Source: Pseudomonadaceae bacterium (GTDB lineage: Bacteria > Pseudomonadota > Gammaproteobacteria > Pseudomonadales > Azotimanducaceae). From it: 64,000 bases of DNA. Under the pieces are notes generated by a model, which did not search any database, was not told where the DNA came from, and worked only from the letters and a program-made list of their open reading frames with translations. The stretch is from positions 1 through 64,000 of the forward strand of contig JANSXA010000006.1 of the NCBI GenBank assembly GCA_024743175.1. The letters run 5' to 3'. This document shows, one piece after another, positions 1-7,945 of the stretch (positions within the stretch are counted from its first letter, which is position 1; every line of letters starts with the position of its first letter). The translations under genes were made by a program, and so were the position numbers.

Positions 1-53
1 TGGCAAGGCCAGCACAAGGAGGCCGAATACACGACTGGCTACCTGAACCTCTT

Positions 54-133
54 ATCTAACAAATCAAATAACGCTGGAGAAAAGAAATGAAGTAACTACT
101 TGACCCGAGGAGTCCATACACTACTAGTTAGGG
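54..133 (-). repeat. candidate degenerate attC of the first cassette
   Basis: The right end shares 17 bases (ACTAGTTAGGGGGCGAC) with the end of the attC at 563-677. On the left, ATCTAAC at 54-60 is a formal GTTRRRY core on the minus strand. The interior shows no obvious L-box complementarity, so this could be a rearranged array end rather than a working site. A plus-strand frame is open from base 1 to a TGA at 88-90, too short to assign. Confidence 0.25.
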
Positions 134-151
134 GGCGACTGCTGTACGCGC

Positions 152-535
152 CTAGCCTGGCTTCATAGCTGACCACTTGGGGAACTCCTCCAGGAAACTG
201 ACTTTGGTTGCCACTAAATTGTGGGGTTCTCTAATACAGGCAAGTGCCATGTGGACCTCACCCGGCCACCGCTCGGACCGAAACAATACCCTGGTCCCAC
301 ATTTCGCGCAAAAGCCGCGCTCTGAGTCTTCACTTGAGCGATACCAATTTAAACTGCCATCGCCTGCTGTGATTTGGAATTGTTGGGAGAGGACGCCAAC
401 CCACGCGACAGCTGTTGCGCCATGGGCCATCCTGCAGGATTTACAGACGCATTCGCTTACGAATCTTGGCTTGCCGGAGAAGGAGAACTCAAACTCTCCA
501 CACATACATGCGCCCTTGTAGTTGGTTTTCTTCAT
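152..535 (-). CDS. GFA/CENP-V-family zinc protein (integron cassette 1)
   Basis: 127 aa. The Cys pattern of the glutathione-dependent formaldehyde-activating (GFA) fold is present: CxC at 10/12, a cluster C29-x-C31-x-x-C34, and CxxC at 76/79 in FCAKCG. These residues bind structural and glutathione-associated zinc in the family. Members act in small-aldehyde or glutathione-adduct metabolism, but most are uncharacterised, so the substrate is unknown. The start at 535 has an AGGT just upstream. It is a complete cassette gene of the usual family length and is one of the commonest kinds of integron cargo. Confidence 0.85.
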   Translation of the reverse strand: MKKTNYKGACMCGEFEFSFSGKPRFVSECVCKSCRMAHGATAVAWVGVLSQQFQITAGDGSLNWYRSSEDSERGFCAKCGTRVLFRSERWPGEVHMALACIREPHNLVATKVSFLEEFPKWSAMKPG

Positions 536-562
536 GACTACCTGGGAGCTGACAGCCTAGCC

Positions 563-677
563 GCCTAACACCGTGTTGAGGGGCTGTAAACGGAAGGTGG
601 ATTTTGCGCGACAATTGGCGAAGCCAATGCGCAAAAACCGCCTGCAGTTTGCAGTCCGCTCCAACGACTAGTTAGGG
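563..677 (-). repeat. attC site (cassette 2)
   Basis: About 115 bp. GCCTAAC at 563 is the crossover core on the minus strand, and GTTAGGG at the other end is slightly off consensus. The centre is a long imperfect palindrome, TTTTGCGC and ATTGGC against GCCAAT and GCGCAAAA, with a three-base asymmetric bulge, as expected for a folded attC bottom strand. It is near-identical to the site at 1301-1415. Confidence 0.8.
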
Positions 678-713
678 GGCGACGTGATAAGGCCCCATCA
701 CTCCATACACTGG

Positions 714-1259
714 TCATAGTTGATTCGACTCGATGTTGCTGAGATCAAGTGTCATGAGCACCTCGTCTAAGGAGTGGCCTTCAATGCGGAATCGGTCAAG
801 AATTGTGGCTTGTTCTACGAATCCGTATTTAGCATACAGTGATCTTGCGTGATGATTGAGAGCCATTACATGAAGGTCTAACCAAGCCATCCCTTTGATA
901 GAGGTTGCTTGCTCTATCGCCTTTACGATCAACCTACTGCCTATCCCCTTGTTGCGGATTTGCCTTTCCAGCCCCATACCTAATTCGCATCGGTGAAGGG
1001 CAGCCTCCATCGGATTGCTTTTGATCCCCAGATGGCCTTCTACCCTGTTATCGCTAACAACGAGAAACCAGCGCTGCCAACCCACCTCAGAATAGTCTTT
1101 GTCACATGCTGCCGGATCTATACCACGCGGTCGCGAAGGCTTATTGAGATCAAACGGAAGAAAATAAACATCATTATCGCCAGATTCAGACCAATGCCGT
1201 TCGAAGTGTTCCTTAAGATCGGAAAGGTATCTGGGCTCGTATGGAATTATGTTGAGCAT
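714..1259 (-). CDS. GNAT-family N-acetyltransferase (integron cassette 2)
   Basis: 181 aa. The GNAT fold is recognised by motif A around residues 102-112 (RNKGIGSRLI, the R/Q-x-x-G-x-G acetyl-CoA pyrophosphate loop) and the C-terminal NHHARSLYAKYGF segment typical of motif B. Substrate cannot be deduced: cassette GNATs include aminoglycoside acetylating enzymes, but no signature of an AAC family is visible. It sits between two attC sites and has no promoter of its own that I can recognise. Confidence 0.85.
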   Translation of the reverse strand: MLNIIPYEPRYLSDLKEHFERHWSESGDNDVYFLPFDLNKPSRPRGIDPAACDKDYSEVGWQRWFLVVSDNRVEGHLGIKSNPMEAALHRCELGMGLERQIRNKGIGSRLIVKAIEQATSIKGMAWLDLHVMALNHHARSLYAKYGFVEQATILDRFRIEGHSLDEVLMTLDLSNIESNQL

Positions 1260-1300
1260 GTATGTTTAGAGATCTATAACTTCGGAAAACAACTCTAGCC

Positions 1301-1415
1301 GCCTAACACCATGTTGAGTGGCTGTGAACGGAGGGTGGATTTTGCGCGACAATTGGCGGAGCCAATGCGCAAAAACCGCCCGCAGTTTGCAGTCCGCTCC
1401 AACTACTTGTTAGGC
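1301..1415 (-). repeat. attC site (cassette 3)
   Basis: 115 bp, GCCTAAC...GTTAGGC with both cores matching consensus. It differs from the 563-677 site at only a few positions (for example GAGTGGCTGTGAACGG against GAGGGGCTGTAAACGG) and has the same TTTTGCGC/GCGCAAAA central palindrome. Together the two form one attC subtype. Confidence 0.85.
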
Positions 1416-1435
1416 GACAGCCGAGTGTTCTTTTT

Positions 1436-1840
1436 CTAATTTGCATTTGATAGTGCTTCGATGAATTGCTCATGGTTGGCGGGTGATACAAGTACGACCC
1501 TACCGGACCCATGTTTTATCTCTAGACGATTTAGAGATAAGGCTGGGGAGGATAGCGGTGACCTTGTTGGGGTGATGCTTTGAATCGTAGAAATAGTTAC
1601 CTTCCATTTGAAGGGGCCAGAGCGAATGATCAATTCCGGTCCACTGATTAAATAGTAGGTTGAAAAAAGCATCCAAAGTGGAAGACCAAGAGCAAAAACG
1701 GCCGAGGCAATGAAAACTGCGCTTGAGACCGAATCTAGTGTGTTCGGAAGACTGATCCAAGTGCCGGCCAGGACGACTACTGTGAATGCAATGATGCCGT
1801 AGTACCACCAATCTACAGCAGAACTGAATTTCTTATCCAT
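1436..1840 (-). CDS. bPH_4-type PH-domain membrane protein (integron cassette 3)
   Basis: 134 aa from the ATG at 1840. A longer reading to 1921 would run into the attC at 1844-1951 and is rejected. Two hydrophobic helices (about residues 13-32 and 38-60) are followed by a small beta-rich domain with YYLISGPELIIRSGPFKWK and SITPTRSPLSSPALSLNRLEI. These match the short bacterial PH domain bPH_4 (formerly DUF1200), whose cellular role is unknown. The gene fits exactly between two attC sites. Confidence 0.8.
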   Translation of the reverse strand: MDKKFSSAVDWWYYGIIAFTVVVLAGTWISLPNTLDSVSSAVFIASAVFALGLPLWMLFSTYYLISGPELIIRSGPFKWKVTISTIQSITPTRSPLSSPALSLNRLEIKHGSGRVVLVSPANHEQFIEALSNAN

Positions 1841-1843
1841 GCC

Positions 1844-1951
1844 GCCTAACACCATGTTGAGGTGCGGCCGTACATTGGGCACGGATTTTGCGGAAGCGCA
1901 GCGTGCAAAACGCGTGCGCAATAGGCCGTCAGCTCCAACAACTCGTTAGGC
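1844..1951 (-). repeat. attC site (cassette 4)
   Basis: 108 bp, GCCTAAC...GTTAGGC. L-box-like arms GTTGAGGTGCGGCC and GGCCGTCAGCTCCAAC lie inside the cores and can pair with mismatches. It belongs to a second attC subtype shared with 2552-2659 and distinct from the 115-bp pair. Confidence 0.85.
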
Positions 1952-1974
1952 GTCGACTGATAATTCATGCCGTC

Positions 1975-2490
1975 CTATCTTTTTTGTTGATTAAGCGCTG
2001 CATCAACCGCCTGTGTGAAATCGATTTGAGTTGGGTTAGGTGCACTAGAGAAAGTTGCAACCTGCTTCAAGAGATTTGGAATAGCTGTTTTTTGATCATC
2101 TGACATCGTGCCCAAGGATGGGGCAATCAGATCGGGAACCTTGTGCATATAATTTGGATCCGTATTGATCAAGTGGGAGGCTACTGAGTACATTTCCGCA
2201 CTATCCGTTTCGGTAAACTTGAGCTCGTTTGTGTATAGAGACAATAGATGCTCCTTTTGTTCCTTAGTAGGGTCGCCGGCCTGTCGCATAACCGCAAACA
2301 AAAGCACGGCGGCTAGCTCGCGAGATGTTTCAATAGCATAGAGTGGGTTTATCTGCTTTTGCTCCCACGCCCTGCGTCTAGCCCAGTAAAATGGATTAAG
2401 GCTATTGAGATCGAACCCAGAGCGTTGTAGTGAATTGAGCGCCCAGAGTAAACCTGCGACTGCTGTTATCACGGCAATAATAATATGCAT
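1975..2490 (-). CDS. hypothetical single-pass membrane protein (integron cassette 4)
   Basis: 171 aa. An N-terminal hydrophobic segment (residues 2-18) is followed by a basic stretch and an alpha-helical soluble domain of roughly 110 residues. SD AGGGAG lies upstream of the ATG at 2490. The helical part vaguely recalls TerB-like all-alpha domains, but no diagnostic motif is visible, so I leave the function open. Topology is probably inner-membrane anchored with a cytoplasmic helical domain. It is a standard-looking cassette gene bounded by attC sites. Confidence 0.7.
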   Translation of the reverse strand: MHIIIAVITAVAGLLWALNSLQRSGFDLNSLNPFYWARRRAWEQKQINPLYAIETSRELAAVLLFAVMRQAGDPTKEQKEHLLSLYTNELKFTETDSAEMYSVASHLINTDPNYMHKVPDLIAPSLGTMSDDQKTAIPNLLKQVATFSSAPNPTQIDFTQAVDAALNQQKR

Positions 2491-2551
2491 TCGATCTCCC
2501 TACTTCTGAGCGTATCTTAAACTCTAATCGACTGAACTCTTCATCTTAGTC

Positions 2552-2659
2552 GCCTAACACCATGTTGAGGTGCGGCCGTACATTGGGCGCGGGTTTTGCG
2601 CGAGCGCAGCGTGCAAAACGCGTGCGCAATAGGCCGTCAGCTCCAACAACACGTTAGGC
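2552..2659 (-). repeat. attC site (cassette 5)
   Basis: 108 bp, GCCTAAC...GTTAGGC, nearly identical to the site at 1844-1951 (for example GGGCGCGGGTTTTGCGCGAG against GGGCACGGATTTTGCGGAAG). The stop codon of the cassette 5 gene is formed inside the right-hand core. Confidence 0.85.
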
Positions 2660-3094
2660 GTCGACTGATTTTGTTGGTTCAATATTGGGACCAAGTCGCA
2701 CACTTCTACAAACTCCCGATTCGCATATTTCTGAGAAGTCTCCACCCCTGCATCTGTATACGCAAGTTCTACAATCCCAGGGTATTGATTTGGCGAGAGT
2801 TTCGAGCCCAGAGATTTTGTTGCTGTTAACGGCAGTCCGGCAACCAAAAGGGCAACCAAGAGAAACCACGCCGCAATCCTCGTCGACCAAACAGGACTTC
2901 GATAGTTCTATTTCTCTGCGGATTCGTTCTTGAATAAATTCGACACTATCGCAAGCATCTTTAACAAGTTCGACGTTAAAGGTAACGTCTGTTTCCGGTA
3001 CTGGCATTTCTACCTTGCTCGCGATCAAGTAAGCAATGATAGACACGACGCCGAGTGCGAGGATTGCAGACGAGATTGCTCGAAGATGCCGCAT
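2654..3094 (-). CDS. cysteine-rich exported hypothetical protein (integron cassette 5)
   Basis: 146 aa. The N-terminal signal anchor (residues 8-26) is followed by about 120 residues containing nine cysteines in a spacing that suggests disulfides in the periplasm: C48, then SC-LVDEDC, GCPFGC, WDCRTCVYRC, ICESGVC. I do not recognise the family. The TAA stop at 2654-2656 lies within the GTTAGGC core of the attC, so the coding region enters the recombination site. It is the cassette nearest the presumed proximal end of the array. Confidence 0.7.
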   Translation of the reverse strand: MRHLRAISSAILALGVVSIIAYLIASKVEMPVPETDVTFNVELVKDACDSVEFIQERIRREIELSKSCLVDEDCGVVSLGCPFGCRTAVNSNKISGLETLAKSIPWDCRTCVYRCRGGDFSEICESGVCRSVRLGPNIEPTKSVDA

Positions 3095-3098
3095 TGAC

Positions 3099-3186
3099 GC
3101 CTAACACTTATTACACGACAAAACGTCGTGATAAAGAGGCGTGTAATCCAAACTTTTCATTATCAATTTGACGCTCTTGGCCTAAC
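3099..3186 (-). repeat. gene-less or degenerate attC/attI-like segment at the array end
   Basis: Two minus-strand GTTAGGC cores (3180-3186 and 3099-3105) lie 81 bp apart in the same orientation with no gene between them. The inner part has ATTACACG...CGTGTAAT (8-bp arms, 3109-3145) and a competing hairpin CACGAC-AAAAC-GTCGTG. I read it as an empty cassette, an attC remnant or an attI relic; the sequence alone does not decide. Confidence 0.4.
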
Positions 3187-3374
3187 CAGTCGAGCCTCAG
3201 CTTGAATTGCCACCGGCAAAAAAACAAGATGCAATAAAACCGATGGTTTAAGAGCGAAAGCCAGCTAAGCAGGAAATTGAGAACCAATTTCCTGACATAG
3301 ACTTTTTGGCCTCAGATGCCTATTGGCTCGACTTCTGAGGTGCTCGCTCACGCTGCCATACAAAAGACTCGTTT
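3187..3374. other. gene-free spacer with a 9-bp inverted repeat
   Basis: No credible gene is seen. AGGAAATTG (3271-3279) and CAATTTCCT (3285-3293) form a perfect inverted repeat with a 5-base loop. It lacks an adjacent T tract, so it is more like an operator or a decayed terminator than a working intrinsic terminator. Confidence 0.4.
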
Positions 3375-4127
3375 TTAGAGCTTCCGGTCGCGCTGTTCAA
3401 TGCTGCCGGATCCTGTGACAGAGGTTTTTTCGCTGGGATTGCCGTAGTACGTAATGTCTCCGGAACCGATGACTCTGGCGTCTATCGTCGCTTGTGCCCA
3501 CAGCTGTGCATCGCCACTACCGGTTATTTTAACGGTCGCTTCCTGACTGCGTAGATCGCGTGTGCTGTAGTCACCACTGCCGGTAATGGTTACGGTTTGC
3601 AGAATTGTGTTGCCCGTGAGCTCAATATCTCCAGAACCGGAGATTGCGGTGGCCACACTATCCACGTCGAGATTATACAGATCGATATTGCCGGACCCCG
3701 TCACAAGCAGGCTGAGGTCGTTGCAAGTGATCTGTGCGGCTTCAAACCCGGCGGAGCCATTGACTGTGATTTCAAACGCGTCAGCGTCAATAACCTCTGC
3801 AAAGCCGTCACCGCTGCCCGACATCGTTATGGCATCAAGTTTGACGTAAGTAATCGTGATGCTCACATCACCATCAGAATCAGACCAGTTAAACCAGCCG
3901 GTGTCTTTGCTCAAGCGCAGGGTACCGTCGGAAACGGTGGTTTCGATGTCATCAATAGTGTCCTGATCGCCTTCGAAATCGACACGATGCTCGGTACCCG
4001 CAACAAAAACGACGTCGTAGGATAGTGAATAGGATACCGCGGAAAATTCATCAACTGTGCGACTTTCCGCCCAGAGGTTCGTGCTGAGAATTGTGAGCAG
4101 AACTACTACGAGCAATTTGATGTTCAT
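3375..4127 (-). CDS. exported DUF2807 (GIN-domain) protein
   Basis: 250 aa with a signal peptide (cleavage near LWAES, about residue 21). The body is a beta-helix-like series of GSGD/GSGN/GSAG turns, for example TMSGSGDGF, TVNGSAGF, LVTGSGNI, AISGSGDI, TITGSGDY, KITGSGDA, RVIGSGDI, VTGSGSIE. This spacing is the hallmark of DUF2807, also called putative auto-transporter adhesin head GIN. Likely periplasmic or surface-exposed; the biochemical role is unknown. It stands alone, 58 bp from the methyltransferase gene. Confidence 0.85.
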   Translation of the reverse strand: MNIKLLVVVLLTILSTNLWAESRTVDEFSAVSYSLSYDVVFVAGTEHRVDFEGDQDTIDDIETTVSDGTLRLSKDTGWFNWSDSDGDVSITITYVKLDAITMSGSGDGFAEVIDADAFEITVNGSAGFEAAQITCNDLSLLVTGSGNIDLYNLDVDSVATAISGSGDIELTGNTILQTVTITGSGDYSTRDLRSQEATVKITGSGDAQLWAQATIDARVIGSGDITYYGNPSEKTSVTGSGSIEQRDRKL

Positions 4128-4185
4128 GATTCTATGTCTCGTTTGAATGTCTAGTTAAAGGTCGCGAGTCAGCTGAATAAAGTTC

Positions 4186-4932
4186 TCACTGTTTGAGAAA
4201 CTTGAAGACAAATCGACTGGTTTTGCCGGTGATCTCCGGGTCAAAAACGGAAATATTCAATGGGTCAGTACTGTTGCTCAGGATCGTAGACTCCTCTACC
4301 CATTTGAAACCTCTGCTGCTTATGTCGTTTTTTGCAAACTGTGCTTCGATGCGATGTAGATCCTGAGCTCTTGAGTTGCCGCTGCCGGGTGCGCCGTGAT
4401 GATCTATGACCAGCAGCTGGCCACCGGGTTTCAGAATTCGGTGAATAGTTTTAAACAGAGGGTCTGCCGTTACCGTCCATCCGCTCTGAGTAAAATAGAC
4501 GTCATGATAAGTCTTTACCAGCAGCACCAGGTCGAGACTGTTCGAGGGTAGATTGATGTCTTCAACTTCTCGAACGTAAACTTCAACATTAGGCAGGCGA
4601 TTGTCTTTCACTCGTTCGTTGAGCTTGCTGGCAAACGCCATGTAAGCCTGGTTGTTGTGTAAATAGACTTTTCCTTCGCTTCCGACGGCCTGTGAGAGTA
4701 GCTCTGAGTAATAGCCATTGCCCGCAAACATATCCATCACCTGCCAGCCGGGCTCAACTCCAGCGAATGCCAGTATGTCGTAGGGTTTACTATGGCTGTC
4801 TCGCTGTATGTCGTCGGCACTGCGCTGCGGTGTCGTGGCTGCCGCGGTGTAGGCTGTCATCATCAGGCTGAAAAGGGTCAAAGCAAACTGGTGAGCGAAT
4901 TTGCGGGTCTTTACTTGCGTGTTTTGTTGCAT
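4186..4932 (-). CDS. exported class I SAM-dependent methyltransferase (COG4798-like)
   Basis: 248 aa from the ATG at 4932; a reading from 5010 would add 26 residues without signal-peptide logic. A hydrophobic leader at about residues 13-33, ending TAYTAAA, indicates export, which is unusual for a methyltransferase but typical of the COG4798 predicted methyltransferase family. Motif I is VMDMFAGNGYYSELL and post-I residues GKVYLHNN follow; LDLVLLVKTYHDVY marks motif IV. The later PGGQLLVIDHHG loop is characteristic. Substrate unknown. Confidence 0.8.
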   Translation of the reverse strand: MQQNTQVKTRKFAHQFALTLFSLMMTAYTAAATTPQRSADDIQRDSHSKPYDILAFAGVEPGWQVMDMFAGNGYYSELLSQAVGSEGKVYLHNNQAYMAFASKLNERVKDNRLPNVEVYVREVEDINLPSNSLDLVLLVKTYHDVYFTQSGWTVTADPLFKTIHRILKPGGQLLVIDHHGAPGSGNSRAQDLHRIEAQFAKNDISSRGFKWVEESTILSNSTDPLNISVFDPEITGKTSRFVFKFLKQ

Positions 4933-5087
4933 GGTTTCACTTACAGTAGTTGGCTTGATATCAGTGCTGCACACTGTGTACCAATTCAACGCTTTTTGGC
5001 AAACAGACACAACACGCGGTAAACACTATGTATGAGCGTGATTGGAGCAATGCAGCGCACCAAACCTAGCTGAACAAAGGACGTTAG

Positions 5088-6266
5088 ATGCACAGAGAAC
5101 AACAAATGCAGACCATTGCTGATCAGTACACGTCAGCGCAGAAATACAGCGGCATACAATGGTGTGTGGAGGCGGGGGGCGAGACTTTGAGCAGCGGTGC
5201 GTCAGGTTATGCAGACGCAGCGCTGCGTACGGCAATACCTGACAATGCCATTTACCGTATATATTCCATGACTAAACCGATTGTGTCAGTGCTGGCGCTG
5301 ATGCTCATGGAGCGTGGCAAGTTGCGTTTGTTTGATATGTTGCCGCAGTTTGACCGACGATTTGCACAGATGCGGGTGCTGACGCCCAACGGTGACATTC
5401 TGCCTGCAATGCGTCCTATCACTGTGGAAGATCTGCTGACGCATAGATCCGGCCTTACGTATGAGTTTATCCATGGTTGCCACATCGCTCAGTATTATAG
5501 AGAGGCTGAGATTATTGGTGACAGTAGTCGTACGCTGGAGGAAATGGCTGGCGTGATTGCCCAGCAGCCGCTCGCGTTTCAACCTGGCAGTCAGTGGCGC
5601 TATGGTGTGTCCACTGATGTGTTAGCTTTTGTGTGTCAGGTGGCTGGCGGAAAACCCCTGGCAGATCTGTTGGACGAATATATATTTACTCCGCTGGGTA
5701 TGAAGGATACGGCTTTTTCTGTTGCTGCTGATGACCTGCATAGACTGATGCCCATGTACGGTGTCGGTGATTTGCGCGCGCTGCCCGCGTTAGACATTAC
5801 GCCGCAGACGCTTGAGCCGATGGATATTACGGACATGCACCCCACAGATCAGCCGCAAACATTTCAACGCGGAGGCCACGGTCTCTACTCGACGCTCTCA
5901 GACTACTGTGCCTTTGCTCGCATGCTGCTTGATGGTTGTGACGGCGACGGCAAACCCATACTTTCCCGCGCGACGCACAGCATGTTGCAGGTTAATCGAC
6001 TGCCGCCTCATCAGGTCCCGATCAAAATTGGTCCGGGAGCATTGCCTGGTTATGGCTGGGGTTTGATTGGCAGAGTTATGCTGGATCCGGGACAGGCTGT
6101 CACGCTGACAGGTGATGGAGAGTTCGGCTGGGCTGGTGCAGCTTCAACGCATTTCTGGGTGGATGTCAAAGAGCAGATGATGGGTGTTGTGATGTCTCAG
6201 TACCTTGGCGCAACTCTGCCACTTGCCGATGACATGCGCACAGCTGCCTATCAGAGCCTGGTTTGA
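5088..6266 (+). CDS. class C beta-lactamase-fold serine hydrolase/esterase
   Basis: 392 aa. S60-M-T-K63 gives the SxxK nucleophile/base pair, and the YGVSTDV segment supplies the second-motif tyrosine. FGWAGAASTHFWVD near residue 345 takes the place of the KTG motif, as in EstB-type carboxylesterases. There is no signal peptide, which argues for a cytoplasmic esterase rather than an antibiotic-hydrolysing lactamase. The gene stands between a divergent methyltransferase and a convergent GMC oxidoreductase whose stop is only 4 bp away. Confidence 0.85.
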   Translation: MHREQQMQTIADQYTSAQKYSGIQWCVEAGGETLSSGASGYADAALRTAIPDNAIYRIYSMTKPIVSVLALMLMERGKLRLFDMLPQFDRRFAQMRVLTPNGDILPAMRPITVEDLLTHRSGLTYEFIHGCHIAQYYREAEIIGDSSRTLEEMAGVIAQQPLAFQPGSQWRYGVSTDVLAFVCQVAGGKPLADLLDEYIFTPLGMKDTAFSVAADDLHRLMPMYGVGDLRALPALDITPQTLEPMDITDMHPTDQPQTFQRGGHGLYSTLSDYCAFARMLLDGCDGDGKPILSRATHSMLQVNRLPPHQVPIKIGPGALPGYGWGLIGRVMLDPGQAVTLTGDGEFGWAGAASTHFWVDVKEQMMGVVMSQYLGATLPLADDMRTAAYQSLV

Positions 6267-6270
6267 GTTT

Positions 6271-7887
6271 TCAGTATGTGTGTTTGTAATCCTGTCTTAT
6301 GAAGTCGCTGGCGCGCTCAGCAATCATCACCGTTGGCGCATTGGTGTTGCCTGATGTGATGGTTGGCATGACTGAAGCATCAGCAATTCGTAAGTTGGCG
6401 ATGCCGTGAACATTGAGGCGATCGTCCACCACAGCATCCAGGTCGCTACCCATTTTACAGGTGCCAACCGGGTGAAAGATGGTGGTGCCCAGGTTTCTGG
6501 CTGCGTCAATGAGTTCGTCTTCGCTCTGTAGTTCGCTGCCGGGTTTGAATTCAACCGGGTTGAATCTGGCCAGGGCTTTTGCCTGCATGATCTGGCGGGT
6601 CAGCTTGATTGACTCCACAGCTACTTTTACGTCTTCGTCGGTTGCCAGGTAGTTGGGCATGATCAGCGGAGCCTTGTGCACATCGTCGGATTGAATATGG
6701 ATCTGCCCGCGACTGCTGGGCCGCAGGTTGCAGACACTGGGCGTAATTGCATTGAAACGATGCAGCGGTTCGCCAAATTTTTCTAACGATAGAGGTTGCA
6801 CGTGCCATTCAATGTTGGCCGAAGTCTGGCTCGGATCGCTTTTATAAAAAGCGCCAAGCTGAGAGGGTGGCATTGTCATGGGCCCGGTTTTTTTAAGCAT
6901 GTATTCAAGGCCCATAGCCGCCATCCCCCAGGGCGTGCGAGCGCGCTGATTCAAGGTGACAGTGTTGTCGACCTTGTAAATAATGCGCACCTGCAGGTGA
7001 TCCTGCAGGTTGCCACCAACGCCTGCGATCTCTTTGTTTACAGCTATGCCGTGCTGCTGCAGCAGCTTGCCTGGGCCCACGCCGGAGATCTGTAGAAGCT
7101 GCGGGCTGGCAATGGCACCGGCTGACAATATAACTTCGTTGTTCGCTTGCCAGGTTTGTTTACCATCCGGCGTGATGACATCCACCCCTGTCGCTCGCAG
7201 ATTGCCGTTTTCAGAATTGAAGTTGAGATTGGTAACAACCGCTTCTGTGACTATGGTCAGATTTGATCGATGTTTGATCGGGTCAAGAAACGCGCGGGTT
7301 GCGCTCCAGCGTCGGCCGGCTTTCTGGTTCATTTGAAAATAGGCGTTGCCAAAGTTGTCGCCACGGTTGAACTCTTCAATTTTCGGAATGCCACATTCTT
7401 CAGCGGCATCACGCCAGGCTTCGAGTATTTCCCAGTTTACGCGACGTTCTTCCACGCGCAGTTCACCATCGGTGCCATGGTACTCATCCGCACCATGCTG
7501 GTAGTTTTCTGAACGCTTGAAGACAGGCAGTACATCGTCCCAACCCCAGCCGCGATTACCTAACTGCGCCCAGTGATCGTAGTCGCTGCGTTGACCACGC
7601 ATGTAGATCATGGCGTTGATGGAAGAACACCCACCCAGGACTTTACCCCGAGCGTAACCGATAGATCTGCCGTTTAAACCGGGATCGGGTTGTGTGTTAA
7701 AGCACCAGTCGGTGCGGGGGTTGCCGATGGTGTACAGGTAGCCAACCGGTATATCGATCCAGAAGTAGTTGTCTTTTTTACCAGCTTCCAGGAGCAGAAC
7801 GCTTTTGCTGGGATCAGCAGACAGGCGGTTGGCCAGTACACATCCGGCGGTACCGGCACCAACTACAATATAATCAAATGTCTGCAC
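6271..7887 (-). CDS. GMC-family FAD-dependent oxidoreductase (choline dehydrogenase-like)
   Basis: 538 aa. It starts at a GTG (7887) five bases after SD AGGAG. The FAD dinucleotide-binding motif is VVGAGTAGCVLANRL (residues 8-22), and GKVLGGCSSINAMIYMRG is GMC signature 1. The C-terminal FHPVGTCKMG and GNTNAPTVMIAERASD carry the His/Asn active-site region. Such enzymes oxidise primary or secondary alcohols, including choline and polyethylene glycol; no betaine genes flank it, so an alcohol dehydrogenase role is more likely than BetA. Confidence 0.9.
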   Translation of the reverse strand: MQTFDYIVVGAGTAGCVLANRLSADPSKSVLLLEAGKKDNYFWIDIPVGYLYTIGNPRTDWCFNTQPDPGLNGRSIGYARGKVLGGCSSINAMIYMRGQRSDYDHWAQLGNRGWGWDDVLPVFKRSENYQHGADEYHGTDGELRVEERRVNWEILEAWRDAAEECGIPKIEEFNRGDNFGNAYFQMNQKAGRRWSATRAFLDPIKHRSNLTIVTEAVVTNLNFNSENGNLRATGVDVITPDGKQTWQANNEVILSAGAIASPQLLQISGVGPGKLLQQHGIAVNKEIAGVGGNLQDHLQVRIIYKVDNTVTLNQRARTPWGMAAMGLEYMLKKTGPMTMPPSQLGAFYKSDPSQTSANIEWHVQPLSLEKFGEPLHRFNAITPSVCNLRPSSRGQIHIQSDDVHKAPLIMPNYLATDEDVKVAVESIKLTRQIMQAKALARFNPVEFKPGSELQSEDELIDAARNLGTTIFHPVGTCKMGSDLDAVVDDRLNVHGIANLRIADASVMPTITSGNTNAPTVMIAERASDFIRQDYKHTY

Positions 7888-7945
7888 ACCAACTCCTCAG
7901 CCTAACCGCGGCGGTTAGAATAGCAGAGCTGGGGCGGCTCGGCCT

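Larger units (their letters stand above)
54..3186 (-). mobile_element. integron gene-cassette array lacking an integrase (CALIN-like)
   Basis: Five short genes on the minus strand alternate with related sites that begin GCCTAAC and end GTTAGG(C/G) on the plus strand, i.e. the RYYYAAC...GTTRRRY core pairs of attC sites. The minus-strand crossover core GTTAGGC recurs at 3180-3186, 3099-3105, 2552-2558, 1844-1850, 1301-1307 and 563-569. Genes read away from the right-hand end, so an integrase and attI would be expected right of about 3190, but the next genes (DUF2807 protein, methyltransferase) are ordinary chromosomal ones. The array is therefore either a cluster of attC sites lacking integrase or an edge of a larger integron continuing to the left. 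Cassette bodies look more AT-rich than the rest of the window. Confidence 0.8.

Noticed and set aside
1-90. Plus-strand open frame ending at 90
   Set aside because: Only 29 codons are visible and no family is recognisable; it overlaps the candidate attC region, so no gene is claimed.
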